From Chryseobacterium elymi (GTDB lineage: Bacteria > Bacteroidota > Bacteroidia > Flavobacteriales > Weeksellaceae): DNA of 64,000 bases. Below, piece by piece: positions 8,686 through 17,375 of this stretch. Under the pieces are notes generated by a model, which was not told where the DNA came from, ran no database searches, and saw only the letters and a list, made by a program, of their open reading frames with translations. The stretch covers positions 1 through 64,000 of the forward strand of contig NZ_QNUH01000019.1 in the NCBI RefSeq assembly GCF_003385495.1, read 5' to 3'. The position numbers and the translations under genes are program-made. Every line of letters begins with the position of its first letter. Within the stretch, counting starts at the first letter, position 1.

Positions 8686-8705
8686 CGATTGATTGATTTA
8701 TTTAA
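8672..8705. promoter_or_regulatory. Palindromic operator, likely TetR site
   Basis: The 13-bp arms TTAAATAAATCAA (8672-8684) and TTGATTTATTTAA (8693-8705) are exact reverse complements with an 8-bp centre. A second register, TCAAacgaTTGA, is nested inside. The palindrome covers the -33 element of the operon promoter, as expected for a repressor that blocks polymerase binding. Assignment to the adjacent TetR protein is an inference from position. Confidence 0.75.
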
Positions 8706-8806
8706 TTTATATTTAATATTTACCACTGTAAACAGCTGAAAATTAATTGCATTAAAAAAGAAAATTTAAAGAAATCCCAAGAACCGCCAGAATTCCTCAC
8801 AATATG

Positions 8807-8830
8807 AAAAGTCCGGAACAAATCCGGACC
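8807..8830 (-). terminator. holB terminator
   Basis: Stem GTCCGGA (8811-8817) pairs with TCCGGAC (8823-8829). On the minus strand the hairpin is followed by TTTT. It lies about 40 nt past the holB stop. Confidence 0.65.
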
Positions 8831-8870
8831 ATAATATGATCATAAATTTCAGCTGTATAAACTGACTGAA

Positions 8871-9989
8871 CTATGAGTTTTTATGGATATAACGGGATAG
8901 TTTTATGCCAAGGTCTGTCCAGACTATTTTAGGATTCCCGTTTCTAGTCAGGTGTAGATCCGCAGTGCTGATCTCTTCCAGAATACTTTCAATGTTGGCA
9001 CCGCTTATGAATTTTGAAAATCCGGTCCAGTTGAAACCATCTGCATCAATCTTTTTGTATATCAGATTCTCAGACTGGTAGTTCTGAAGCAAGGCAAGCC
9101 TAAAGATCTCAGAGCAGTAGTTCAGGAAGTTTTTCTGTTTTTCCCTGTTCCAGCCCGCAATTTCTCTCGCCCATAGGATAATATTTTTAAGGAACTGCGG
9201 TTTCTTTTTTACCATGAATGCATCCCTTACCCATTGGATAAAAAGTTTTTCAAATTCATCACTTTTATGTCCGGAATTTAAAATTTTCAGAGCTTCATTA
9301 AGATCTCCCTGTGCTTCGTGGGCAATCTCCCTAACCTTTTCTTCTGAGATTTGGAAATTTTTCTTAAAATAGTTTTCAAGATCTTCGTCACTGATCCTTG
9401 GAACTTCTACAATTTGTGTTCTTGAAAGAATAGTCGGAAGGATATCATTGGCAGTTTCAGCAGTAAGAAGAATGAGCGTTTTTGCCGGTGGCTCTTCTAA
9501 AAATTTCAGGAACTTATTCGCAGCAGCTATATTCATTTTATCAGCTCTCCATACGATCAGGATTTTAGTTCCCCCTTCAAAGCTTTTTAATGCGAACTTC
9601 TGGTTCTGGTCATCAATTTCATCTGCAGAGATAAAGAGCTGTTTATTTTCAGATTCAAGAAAAGCGGTCCAATCGTCATAGCTTGCATAGGGAGAAGCCA
9701 TGATCATTTCCCTGAAATCTTCAAATTTATTTTTGCTTAAAGAATTCTTGTTATCGGTAAAAACAGGGAAACTAAAATGCAGATCAAGATGATTCAGATG
9801 TTCCACTTTCGAAGCAGCATGCTCATTTTCCCTGCTAAAGATCTCTTTGGCATAAGCCAGAACCATAGGAAATGTACCATATCCTTCTTTTCCTAAAAAA
9901 AGCTGGGCATGGCTTACCCTATTTTCAGCAATGCTTTCACGAAGAAGTTTTTTCAGATTTTCCTGTCCGGCGATGTTCTCCCAATTCAT
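8871..9989 (-). CDS. holB: DNA polymerase III delta' subunit
   Basis: Clamp-loader subunit of 372 residues. The N-terminal AAA+ fold begins MNWENIAGQE and is followed by RVSHAQLFLG. The P-loop position reads GKEGYGT (33-39), lacking the invariant Lys, which is the known signature of the non-hydrolysing delta' subunit. The segment LKFLEEPPAKTLILLTAE and the following SRTQIVEVPRIS are diagnostic. It appears monocistronic. A TATCTTTG promoter element ends only 4 nt before the ATG, suggesting a leaderless mRNA. Confidence 0.92.
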   Translation of the reverse strand: MNWENIAGQENLKKLLRESIAENRVSHAQLFLGKEGYGTFPMVLAYAKEIFSRENEHAASKVEHLNHLDLHFSFPVFTDNKNSLSKNKFEDFREMIMASPYASYDDWTAFLESENKQLFISADEIDDQNQKFALKSFEGGTKILIVWRADKMNIAAANKFLKFLEEPPAKTLILLTAETANDILPTILSRTQIVEVPRISDEDLENYFKKNFQISEEKVREIAHEAQGDLNEALKILNSGHKSDEFEKLFIQWVRDAFMVKKKPQFLKNIILWAREIAGWNREKQKNFLNYCSEIFRLALLQNYQSENLIYKKIDADGFNWTGFSKFISGANIESILEEISTADLHLTRNGNPKIVWTDLGIKLSRYIHKNS

Positions 9990-9993
9990 GGCT

Positions 9994-10001
9994 CAAAGAT
10001 A
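9994..10001 (-). promoter_or_regulatory. TATCTTTG promoter element 4 nt before holB
   Basis: Exact TAnnTTTG on the minus strand, with 4 nt (AGCC) to the ATG at 9989. Transcription would then start at or beside the A of the ATG. No convincing -33 motif is visible. Confidence 0.5.
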
Positions 10002-10235
10002 AAGAATTTTTAGAATGGATGATTTCTGAAATGTGAATTTTGCTTCGCGAGTAAATGGCGAATTTTAGTATTATAATTCATATATAGAGCATAAAAATCA
10101 TGAGTAAAGCATATTTACAATTTTACAATTCATCATAATTATGGCTATTCATCCCCCTTAACAAACTTTAACCACATATAATTTTTACAATTCATTAATA
10201 TTTAAGATATTTGCGCATTGTTTTAAAAATAAAGA

Positions 10236-11561
10236 ATGAAAAAAATCTTTGCCGTATCATTCATATCAGTTGGATATTTCCTAAATGCACAGAGTATAAG
10301 TAACTCTCCGTATGCAACTTATGGAATTGGAGATGTAAAATATGATAATACGATTGAAACTGCCTCTATGGGTGGTATATCTACTGCTTATATCAGTGAT
10401 TTCACGAGCAGCTTCAATTTCGCAAACCCTGCGAATAACTCTAATTTCGAGCTTACAAGTATCAGACTGGAGGCTACCAACGAAAACAATTACTTCAAAA
10501 CAAATTATAACGATACGAAGTCTACCAAACATTCTACGTATCTTTCTAATATTGCATTGGCATTTCCATTGTCTCCAAAGGTAAAGATGGGACTTTCTTA
10601 TCAGCCTTACAGTTCTAAGAGCTATGACATTGTAAATACTACTAAAATCTACGAAACGGTAGATAATGTTCAAACATTAAGCGGATATTATACGAACCGT
10701 TTTAAAGGAAGCGGAACCTTGAATACAGCGCAGGCTGCTATTTCTTATAAAATAGACCAGAACTTTGCGGTAGGTTTGAGGGCTAACTTTTACTTTGGAA
10801 ATCTTTATGATCTGAATGAACTTAGGTCTTATGACAAAGACGGATTTTCCAATGCTGAATTCGTTAACGGTTATGAAACCAAAAACAGTATCAAAAACTT
10901 TAATTTCACTCTTGGTGGTAGCTACCAGAGCCTGAATACCCGTACTGACAAAAAATTAACCATCGGGGCTACGGCTACATTTGGCAATACCAGTAATATG
11001 ACTACTGATTACATCAACAGTACTTATGTGTATGCTGATGCTGCACAAACCGTTAAAGCTTTGGAAACCATTATAGATCAGAAAAGCACAAGTTCTAAAA
11101 ATCTTCTTCCGCTACAGGCATCTTTAGGAGTTGGATACGGAAGTGAGAATGAATGGTTTGTTTCGGGACAGCTTGATTATAAAAAAGGAGAAGACATTTC
11201 TTATTTCGGAAGAACTTTTGATTTCCAGGATTCTTACAGAATTTCTGCCGGAGGATGGTATCTGCCGAATTATAACAACTTCAGAAACTATTTCTCAAGA
11301 GTAACCTACAGATACGGGGCTTTCTATGAAAGAGGAAATCTTAAGATAAACGGTACCAGCATCAATAAATTTGGGATCTCCGCAGGAGTATTGCTCCCAT
11401 TCAAAACCAGCAGTATTACAAGAATGAGCGGTCTGGAACTTGGTCTGGAACTTGGAAAGAGAGGAACTCTTAATAATAACCTGATCAACCAGAATTTCAT
11501 TAACTTAAAAGTCGGGTTTAACTTTGCTGACAGATGGTTCAGAAAGACTCTGTACAACTAA
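10236..11561 (+). CDS. Outer-membrane beta-barrel protein upstream of lptC
   Basis: A 441-residue protein with a signal peptide (about 1-19, FLNAQ). The start of the mature part, SISNSPYATYGIGDVKY then ASMGGISTAYISD and FANPANNSNF, has the FadL/PorV-like layout in which Asn-Pro-Ala segments precede a beta-barrel. The rest alternates hydrophobic and polar residues as in barrel strands. It ends 1 nt before the lptC start, so the two are co-transcribed. Conserved linkage with LPS export is suggested but not shown. Function unknown; an outer-membrane location is well supported. Confidence 0.75.
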   Translation: MKKIFAVSFISVGYFLNAQSISNSPYATYGIGDVKYDNTIETASMGGISTAYISDFTSSFNFANPANNSNFELTSIRLEATNENNYFKTNYNDTKSTKHSTYLSNIALAFPLSPKVKMGLSYQPYSSKSYDIVNTTKIYETVDNVQTLSGYYTNRFKGSGTLNTAQAAISYKIDQNFAVGLRANFYFGNLYDLNELRSYDKDGFSNAEFVNGYETKNSIKNFNFTLGGSYQSLNTRTDKKLTIGATATFGNTSNMTTDYINSTYVYADAAQTVKALETIIDQKSTSSKNLLPLQASLGVGYGSENEWFVSGQLDYKKGEDISYFGRTFDFQDSYRISAGGWYLPNYNNFRNYFSRVTYRYGAFYERGNLKINGTSINKFGISAGVLLPFKTSSITRMSGLELGLELGKRGTLNNNLINQNFINLKVGFNFADRWFRKTLYN

Positions 11562-11562
11562 A

Positions 11563-12159
11563 ATGAATTTTTCAAAAAAAATATCATATAAAAATATAGC
11601 ATGCCTTTTTAGTTGTGCTATATTTTTTATATTGACGTCCTGTGAGGAAGATCTTACCAAAGCCAATGGAAACAAAAGCAAGAACTTCCCGTCAGAAATC
11701 ATTAATAATGCCAATATTATACAACGGGACTCGGGGTTTATATCTTTAAAAGCCAAAGCACCGATAATTGAAAAGTATCAATTGATCGACAGTCCTTATA
11801 TTGTGGCTAAAAGAGGTATTAACATTGAGTTTTTCGATAAAAAAAAACCTAAAGTACCTGGTAAGATCACCGCTAAATATGCCCGTATTTTTGAATATAA
11901 AAGATTTTACGAAGCCAAGGGTGATGTAAGGATTACCACCAATGAAGGACAGCGTTTCGCGATGCAGAGTATTTATTGGGATCAGAAAAAGAAAAGGATT
12001 TACACAAAAGATACCGTATATGTCACTATGGAAGACGGCTCTACCCTCGTTGGCGCCAATGGTATGACAGCCAAGGACGATTTCTCCGAATATACTTTCT
12101 TCAATAATTCAGGGGATTTCAGTACAAAAAGACTTGAAGAAAAAAAAACACCGCAGTAA
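11563..12159 (+). CDS. lptC: LPS export ABC transporter periplasmic protein LptC-like
   Basis: A 198-residue lipoprotein. The start at 11563 is preferred over an in-frame ATG 39 nt upstream, because it gives a clean signal sequence ending in the lipobox LTSC (C27). The body resembles the LptC/OstA-type beta-jellyroll: paired segments GKITAKYARIFEYKRFYEAK followed by GDVRITTNEGQRF, then YWDQKKKRIYTKDTVYV and GMTAKDDFSEYTFFNNSGDF, the repeating pattern of Bacteroidota LptC. Its job is to accept lipopolysaccharide from the inner-membrane LptBFG complex. It follows the outer-membrane protein by 1 nt and precedes anmK by 1 nt. Confidence 0.82.
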   Translation: MNFSKKISYKNIACLFSCAIFFILTSCEEDLTKANGNKSKNFPSEIINNANIIQRDSGFISLKAKAPIIEKYQLIDSPYIVAKRGINIEFFDKKKPKVPGKITAKYARIFEYKRFYEAKGDVRITTNEGQRFAMQSIYWDQKKKRIYTKDTVYVTMEDGSTLVGANGMTAKDDFSEYTFFNNSGDFSTKRLEEKKTPQ

Positions 12160-12160
12160 T

Positions 12161-13204
12161 ATGAAAGTTCAGGCTATTGGACTCATGTCCGGAACCAGCC
12201 TGGATGGTCTGGATATCTGTTTTGCCGCTTTTGAAAAAAAAGAGAGCTGGAATTTTCAGATCTTAAAGGCTGAAACCCTTCCCTATTCTCAAAACTGGGA
12301 GAAAAAACTCAGAAGCTCTATTCATTTATCTTCGGAAGAGTTGCTGGAACTGCATTCGGAATATGGTTTTTATCTCGGCCGGAAGGTCAGAGAATTTATT
12401 GACCATAATCATCTTGAAAATATCGATCTGATCGCCTCTCATGGCCATACAGTTTTTCACCAGCCTAAAAAGAAATTTACTCTTCAGATTGGAGATGGCA
12501 GAGCTATCAAAATAGAGACTGGACTTCCAGTTATCTACGACTTTAGAAGCCAGGATGTATTGATGGGAGGAAACGGAGCCCCTTTAGTTCCTATTGGGGA
12601 TGAACTGCTTTTTTCTGCGTATGATGCATGCCTGAATCTGGGAGGGTTTTCCAATATTTCTTTAAAACAGGATCAAAAAAGAATAGCATTTGATATTGTT
12701 CCTGTCAATATTGTCCTGAACAGACTTGCTAACAAATTCAATAAAAATTTTGACGAAAACGGAGATTTAGCCCGAAAAGGCAGTATTGATCAAGATCTGC
12801 TAAAGAGGCTTAATTCTCTGGACTTTTATTATCAGCCACATCCTAAATCTTTAGGAATCGAATGGTGCAATGAAACTATCTTCCCCCTTTTGGAAGGCAT
12901 TAAAACAGAAGATGCCATAGCTACTTTCACTGAGCATGTAGCGCAGCAAATCTCAAATATTGTTAACTTATACTGTTTAAGAAATATCCTGTGCACGGGC
13001 GGGGGCAGCTATAATACCTGCCTTATTGAAAAAATCAGAGAAAAAACAGAATTTACGGTTATCATTCCGGAAAGGCAGATCATTGACTATAAGGAAGCAC
13101 TTATTTTTGCATTTATGGGCGTTTTAAGGATAAAAAATGAGATCAATGTCCTTTCTTCTGCAACAGGCAGTACCGGAGATCACAGCTCAGGGATACTGGC
13201 ATAA
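12161..13204 (+). CDS. anmK: Anhydro-N-acetylmuramic acid kinase
   Basis: Recycles 1,6-anhydro-MurNAc released from the cell wall by hydrolysing and phosphorylating it to MurNAc-6-P. The protein has 347 residues and the full motif set: GLMSGTSLDGLD near the start, MGGNGAPLVPIGD, LNLGGFSNIS and the ATP-binding CTGGGSYN. The ATG at 12161 is used because the protein then begins MKVQAIGLMSGTS as in the family; it lies 1 nt after the lptC stop. It is the last gene of the outer-membrane protein-lptC-anmK operon, with a terminator immediately after. Confidence 0.93.
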   Translation: MKVQAIGLMSGTSLDGLDICFAAFEKKESWNFQILKAETLPYSQNWEKKLRSSIHLSSEELLELHSEYGFYLGRKVREFIDHNHLENIDLIASHGHTVFHQPKKKFTLQIGDGRAIKIETGLPVIYDFRSQDVLMGGNGAPLVPIGDELLFSAYDACLNLGGFSNISLKQDQKRIAFDIVPVNIVLNRLANKFNKNFDENGDLARKGSIDQDLLKRLNSLDFYYQPHPKSLGIEWCNETIFPLLEGIKTEDAIATFTEHVAQQISNIVNLYCLRNILCTGGGSYNTCLIEKIREKTEFTVIIPERQIIDYKEALIFAFMGVLRIKNEINVLSSATGSTGDHSSGILA

Positions 13205-13230
13205 AAAAACCTCCATTGCTGAAGGTTTTT
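13205..13230. terminator. Bidirectional terminator between anmK and SRPBCC gene
   Basis: AAAAACCT (13205-13212) pairs with AGGTTTTT (13223-13230) across a 10-nt loop. It lies between two convergent stop codons. Confidence 0.7.
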
Positions 13231-13237
13231 CTTATTA

Positions 13238-13627
13238 TTATTTGTAAGCTTCGATCTTATCTGTCAGTGTATTGATAAAGTTCTGAAGCGGTTTTTCTAC
13301 CATCATTTTGATAAAAGGATTGAATTTCCCTTCAAAAAGCATCTGAACTTCAGTTTGGCTTTCATTAATAGAGTTTAAAGCCGCTGTTAAAGTAAAATCC
13401 AGACTTGAACTTGCAGATTTCAAAACTGCTTTCTCCTCACTCACTTCATCTATCTTCAAAGCAATTTCAGGCATTCCCTGAAGACCGAATTTGAACCCGT
13501 TATCTCTGGTTTCAAATTTCTGAAGACCGTCCGGCATAAAATCTTTATAGTTTTCAGGCGATTTCAATATTTCAGACAAGTCTTTAGATGATTTATTGAC
13601 AATAATCTTTCGTCCTTCTAAATTCAT
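13238..13627 (-). CDS. SRPBCC (START/polyketide-cyclase-like) family protein
   Basis: A small cytoplasmic protein of 129 residues. It shows the pattern of an SRPBCC hydrophobic-cavity fold: an N-terminal strand (MNLEGRKIIVNKS), a short helix (LSEILKSPENYKDFMP), alternating beta strands, and a long amphipathic C-terminal helix (MMVEKPLQNFINTLTDKIEA). Family members bind lipids or other hydrophobic ligands, but this one has no assigned function. It is divergent from the Nudix gene, with 40 bp between starts. Confidence 0.65.
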   Translation of the reverse strand: MNLEGRKIIVNKSSKDLSEILKSPENYKDFMPDGLQKFETRDNGFKFGLQGMPEIALKIDEVSEEKAVLKSASSSLDFTLTAALNSINESQTEVQMLFEGKFNPFIKMMVEKPLQNFINTLTDKIEAYK

Positions 13628-13631
13628 TTTT

Positions 13632-13639
13632 TATTTTTG
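13632..13639 (+). promoter_or_regulatory. TATTTTTG promoter element for the Nudix gene
   Basis: Exact TAnnTTTG match, 28 nt before the Nudix start and immediately upstream of the divergent SRPBCC start. Confidence 0.45.
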
Positions 13640-13667
13640 TATTTAAATTCTTAATTCTTACAAATAT

Positions 13668-14279
13668 ATGTATAAAGTTTTTGTGAACGAAAAAAAATTA
13701 TTAGTGTCTAAGCAACCCGAGCATCTTGAAAAAGAACTTAGGTACGAAAGTTTCACAACTTTAGAGATTGCATTGGATCTTTTGGAAAATACTTCAGTGA
13801 AAGAACTTAATGTTTTCGGTGAGAATATTGAAGAAATCTGGAGCGAATTCCGGAAGCTATTCAGAATCATAGAAGCTGCGGGCGGTCTTGTCAGCAATCA
13901 GGATGGAAAACTGCTTTTTATTAAAAGGTTAGGTAAATGGGATCTTCCAAAAGGTAAAATGGAAAAAGGTGAATCCCGCGAAGAATCGGCTGTAAGAGAA
14001 ATTGAAGAGGAAACCGGGCTGAAAAATGTGGAGCTGATAAAATTCATCAATACCACCTACCATATTTATATCGAAAGAAATGGTGAAAAAATCCTTAAAT
14101 GCACGCATTGGTTTGAAATGAACTTCAATGGTGAAGATACTTCAAAACCGCAAATAGAAGAAGGAATTACAGAAGTTGCCTGGAAAAACACCACCCAGAT
14201 CGAAGATGAAGTTTTCCCAAGCACTTTTCAAAATATTAAACTGATCGTAAAAGAGTTCTGGAATTCTAAGCTTAAATAA
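13668..14279 (+). CDS. Nudix hydrolase
   Basis: A 203-residue protein with a perfect Nudix box at residues 96-118: G96, E102, R110-E111, E114-E115 and G117 fit Gx5Ex7REUxEExGU. An N-terminal region of about 70 residues precedes the hydrolase domain and is not a domain I recognise. The substrate, a nucleoside diphosphate linked to something, cannot be told from sequence. The 3' end overlaps that of convergent murF by 8 bp, so the two transcripts must be antisense at their ends. Confidence 0.88.
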   Translation: MYKVFVNEKKLLVSKQPEHLEKELRYESFTTLEIALDLLENTSVKELNVFGENIEEIWSEFRKLFRIIEAAGGLVSNQDGKLLFIKRLGKWDLPKGKMEKGESREESAVREIEEETGLKNVELIKFINTTYHIYIERNGEKILKCTHWFEMNFNGEDTSKPQIEEGITEVAWKNTTQIEDEVFPSTFQNIKLIVKEFWNSKLK

Positions 14280-15543
14280 ATTCGATACATTTTTCAAGCG
14301 CAATTCCCCTTGAACCTTTTAACAGGATATTTTCTGTATGGATTTTATTCTGCTTGAGGTATTCTATCAATTCTGCCGTGTTTTCAAAAGACCCTGAAGA
14401 GGAATTGGCAGCTTTAAAATATTTCCCTACCGTAATGATTTGGTCGAAAGCTAATTCCTGAGCAAGCTTTAAGATATTTTGATGTTCTTTTTCACTCTCC
14501 TCACCCAATTCAAGCATATCACCAATAATAATGGTCTTACTGCCTTCAAAAGTTACAAAATTATGCAGTGAGGCAGTCATAGAGCTGGGATTGGCATTGT
14601 AAGTATCCAGTACCAATGTTGCGTTTTCTTTTTTCACGACCTGGGAGCGCATATTGGTCGGAGTATAGTTTTCAACAGCATGTTTTATTCTTTCAAAGCT
14701 GATCCCGAAATGAAGACCAAGACTGGCTGCTGCACATAAATTGGTAAAGTTATATTCTCCCGTAAGTTTAGAAACAGCTTTTATACCCTGATAGGCTAAC
14801 CCTACAAAGTGTTCTTCAGAAAGCAGTCCAAACTGGTAATCGGAAGTATCTTTACCAAAAGTAATTTTAGGCGTATAATTTTCTGTTTTCTCTGCCTGTA
14901 TCAGATCATTCTCATTGACAACTATAGTCAGATTATGCTTTTTCAAATAATCATACAGCTCGGATTTCCCTTTGACCACTCCTTCAAATCCACCAAAACC
15001 TTCCAGATGAGCTTTTCCAAAGTTGGTAATATATCCAAAATCAGGTTGTGCAATAGTACACAAAAGCTCAATCTCTTTCTGGTGATTGGCTCCCATTTCT
15101 ACCACTGCCATTTCATGCTCAGGTTTGATAGAAAGAATCGTTAGCGGGACTCCTATATGATTATTTAAGTTTCCGGAGGTATACTGTACATTGAATTTCT
15201 CAGAAAGGACTGCATGAATAATTTCTTTGGTTGTTGTCTTTCCATTACTCCCCGTAAGCCCGATCACAGGGATTTTAAGCTGATTTCTATGGTGAACAGC
15301 AAGCCGCTGGAGAAATTCCAGTGTAGAAGGAACATAGAAGATATTTCTATCCTTATTTTCAAATTCCTGTTTCTCCACAATTACGGCCAGAGCTCCGTCA
15401 TCAGCAGCTTTTTCTGCAAGGGTTGCAGCGTTGAAGCTTTCACCGGAAAAGGCGAAGAAAATATCATTTTTACCGACTTTTCTGCTGTCGATTGTCACTT
15501 TATCTGACTGTAAAAATAAAGGATAAAACTGTTCTATATTCAT
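14272..15543 (-). CDS. murF: UDP-N-acetylmuramoyl-tripeptide--D-alanyl-D-alanine ligase
   Basis: Adds D-Ala-D-Ala to the UDP-MurNAc-tripeptide, the last cytoplasmic step of the peptidoglycan stem peptide. The protein has 423 residues. The ATP loop GLTGSNGKTTTKE lies at 95-107, followed by NLNNHIGVPLTIL, EMGANHQKEI and the C-terminal-domain start DTYNANPSSM. It lies outside any mur/dcw cluster here. A TATTTTTG element sits 4 nt before the ATG, within the tail of the gldJ terminator, so it probably has its own leaderless transcript. Confidence 0.95.
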   Translation of the reverse strand: MNIEQFYPLFLQSDKVTIDSRKVGKNDIFFAFSGESFNAATLAEKAADDGALAVIVEKQEFENKDRNIFYVPSTLEFLQRLAVHHRNQLKIPVIGLTGSNGKTTTKEIIHAVLSEKFNVQYTSGNLNNHIGVPLTILSIKPEHEMAVVEMGANHQKEIELLCTIAQPDFGYITNFGKAHLEGFGGFEGVVKGKSELYDYLKKHNLTIVVNENDLIQAEKTENYTPKITFGKDTSDYQFGLLSEEHFVGLAYQGIKAVSKLTGEYNFTNLCAAASLGLHFGISFERIKHAVENYTPTNMRSQVVKKENATLVLDTYNANPSSMTASLHNFVTFEGSKTIIIGDMLELGEESEKEHQNILKLAQELAFDQIITVGKYFKAANSSSGSFENTAELIEYLKQNKIHTENILLKGSRGIALEKCIEFI

Positions 15544-15547
15544 AGTT

Positions 15548-15555
15548 CAAAAATA
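15548..15555 (-). promoter_or_regulatory. TATTTTTG promoter element 4 nt before murF
   Basis: Exact TAnnTTTG on the minus strand with 4 nt (AACT) to the murF ATG. The T-rich sequence is shared with the gldJ terminator, so the match could partly be chance. Confidence 0.4.
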
Positions 15556-15587
15556 AAAAAACCTTCCGGAAATCCGGAAGGTTTTTT
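15556..15587 (-). terminator. gldJ terminator
   Basis: A perfect hairpin with 15-bp arms (15556-15570 and 15573-15587, core CCTTCCGGA/TCCGGAAGG) and a 2-nt loop. T-tracts on both sides make it functional on the minus strand just after gldJ. Confidence 0.9.
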
Positions 15588-15609
15588 ATAAGTATTTTTT
15601 TGATAAATA

Positions 15610-17211
15610 TTATCTTCTAGTTCTGCCTTTATCGTTAGCTCTAGCATCCTGTGCAACACGGAAGCCAATCCATCCGTAAGCTTTGCCTTCGTTTTTGTAT
15701 CTTCTTTGTCCCGGATCCAACCAATATGCTGTATCCTGCCAAGAACCACCTTTTACAACTCTTACGTCATTAGATACTGCAGACGTTCTGTCTCTGGTAT
15801 CTTTCTGAAGTTTTACTCTTCCACCTGCATCTACAATAAACCTTCTCTGAGGAGCATTGTACATATCAAATGAAGAAGCCGAGTCTGAAGCTCTGTAATA
15901 TTCTAAAGAAGACTGTCTGTCACCATCTCTGTAGTTTCTGTGATCAGCAATGGTTTCTCTTTCAAACTGCCCCGGAAGACCTCTGTATACTAATCTGCCA
16001 TCTGCTAAGGTATCATACTTGATTGTACCTTCGTCAATCATTTTATAAGTTCCGTCACCGTTTCTTACAATAGCCTGAGGCATATTTCCTCTATAGTAGT
16101 TGAAATCGTTGAAATCTTCATCAATGATTGGTCTGTATACGTCTGCCGTCCATTCAGAAACGTTTCCGTACATACCGTAGATTCCAAGATCGTTAGAAGG
16201 ATATTGTCTTACGTCTGCTGTTTGTGCAGCTCCGTCGTTTTTCCATCCTGCAATACCGGAATAGTCACCTCTTCCCATTTTAAAGTTTTCAAGGAACATT
16301 CCTTTATCTCTTCCTTTGGTACCTCTTAATCTTTCGATTTCAGGCTTTTTACCTAAGTATTGGTTATATTCTCTGTTTTTAGCCATACCAAGAGCAGCAT
16401 ATTCCCATTCAACTTCCGTAGGAAGTCTGAATTTCTGAACCATTGAAGCATTTGGAGCTCTGTTTGCAGAAAGAAGTCTCTGGTTGGTTGTTTTCATACC
16501 AGATTTCTGTTGCATTCTTTTCTCGTTGATATATCCCTGCATTTCCGGATCATTCGCTTTGAATTTATCCATGTTAAATGCAGTTCCGCCTTGGTTATTG
16601 GATTCGTTGATGTACAAATCTTTAGCAATAACTCCGGCTTGCATTAAAGCTTTTTCATTCGCTCTGTCTGTAAGCCATTCACAGTATCTGTTCGCCTGAG
16701 TCCAGGAAACTCCTACTACCGGGTAGTAATCGAATTCCGGAGAACGAAGATACGTTTCATTATAATCGTTTCTAGCTAGTTTGTTGTCCCATAAAAGAGT
16801 ATCTGGCAAAGCACCGTTATAGATCTCCTTGAAGCTAGGGTCACTTGGTGGAAATACATACTTCAACCATGTAAGGTATTCGCGGTATTCGTAGTTAGTA
16901 ATTTCTGTTTCTCCGATGAAGAATGAACTTACCTGCATTCTGCGCGGTGTGTTATTCCAATCATGCATAACATCATCTTTCACTAATCCCATTGTAAAAG
17001 TTCCACCTTCTACATATACCATTCCTGGCCACCCCTTCTGTTTTTGTTGCTTTCCTGCAAAAAACCAACCTTGTTTTTCGTTTGGTTTCCAACCCGTCTT
17101 GCTGACAAATTTTTTAGTACCGCCTCCTTTGCTGGTCCCGGATCCGCCACAGCTGGTTAATGCAAGTGTAGAACTTAATGCTATTAATGAAAACAACTTT
17201 AGTTTTTTCAT
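15610..17211 (-). CDS. gldJ: Gliding motility lipoprotein GldJ
   Basis: Outer-membrane-associated lipoprotein needed for gliding and for stability of the type IX secretion ring (GldK/GldN) in flavobacteria. The start at 17211 gives a lipoprotein signal MKKLKLFSLIALSSTLALTS with C21 in LTSC; an in-frame ATG 90 nt upstream adds unlikely sequence. The 533 residues carry a formylglycine-generating-enzyme-like (SUMF) fold: FRLPTEVEWEYAALG, GNVSEWTADVY, VVKGGSWQDTAYWLDPG and the closing GWIGFRVAQD. It is divergent from porU, an arrangement conserved in flavobacteria. Confidence is high from both sequence and context. Confidence 0.93.
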   Translation of the reverse strand: MKKLKLFSLIALSSTLALTSCGGSGTSKGGGTKKFVSKTGWKPNEKQGWFFAGKQQKQKGWPGMVYVEGGTFTMGLVKDDVMHDWNNTPRRMQVSSFFIGETEITNYEYREYLTWLKYVFPPSDPSFKEIYNGALPDTLLWDNKLARNDYNETYLRSPEFDYYPVVGVSWTQANRYCEWLTDRANEKALMQAGVIAKDLYINESNNQGGTAFNMDKFKANDPEMQGYINEKRMQQKSGMKTTNQRLLSANRAPNASMVQKFRLPTEVEWEYAALGMAKNREYNQYLGKKPEIERLRGTKGRDKGMFLENFKMGRGDYSGIAGWKNDGAAQTADVRQYPSNDLGIYGMYGNVSEWTADVYRPIIDEDFNDFNYYRGNMPQAIVRNGDGTYKMIDEGTIKYDTLADGRLVYRGLPGQFERETIADHRNYRDGDRQSSLEYYRASDSASSFDMYNAPQRRFIVDAGGRVKLQKDTRDRTSAVSNDVRVVKGGSWQDTAYWLDPGQRRYKNEGKAYGWIGFRVAQDARANDKGRTRR

Positions 17212-17375
17212 AGTCGATATAAATATTTTCAAAGTACAAAGAAAAAATAAATTATTCAATAAATCAAGTAAACATTTGATTTTTTTGAAAAACGTTAACA
17301 AATTAATTTTATTGTATCACAATTTAATTCTAAAATTTTCATTTTATTTGTAATTCAGAAATTTCAATAATAAAC

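Noticed and set aside
17212..17301. Longer gldJ start at 17301.
   Set aside because: The extra 30 residues would bury the lipoprotein signal; the start at 17211 gives a standard lipobox.
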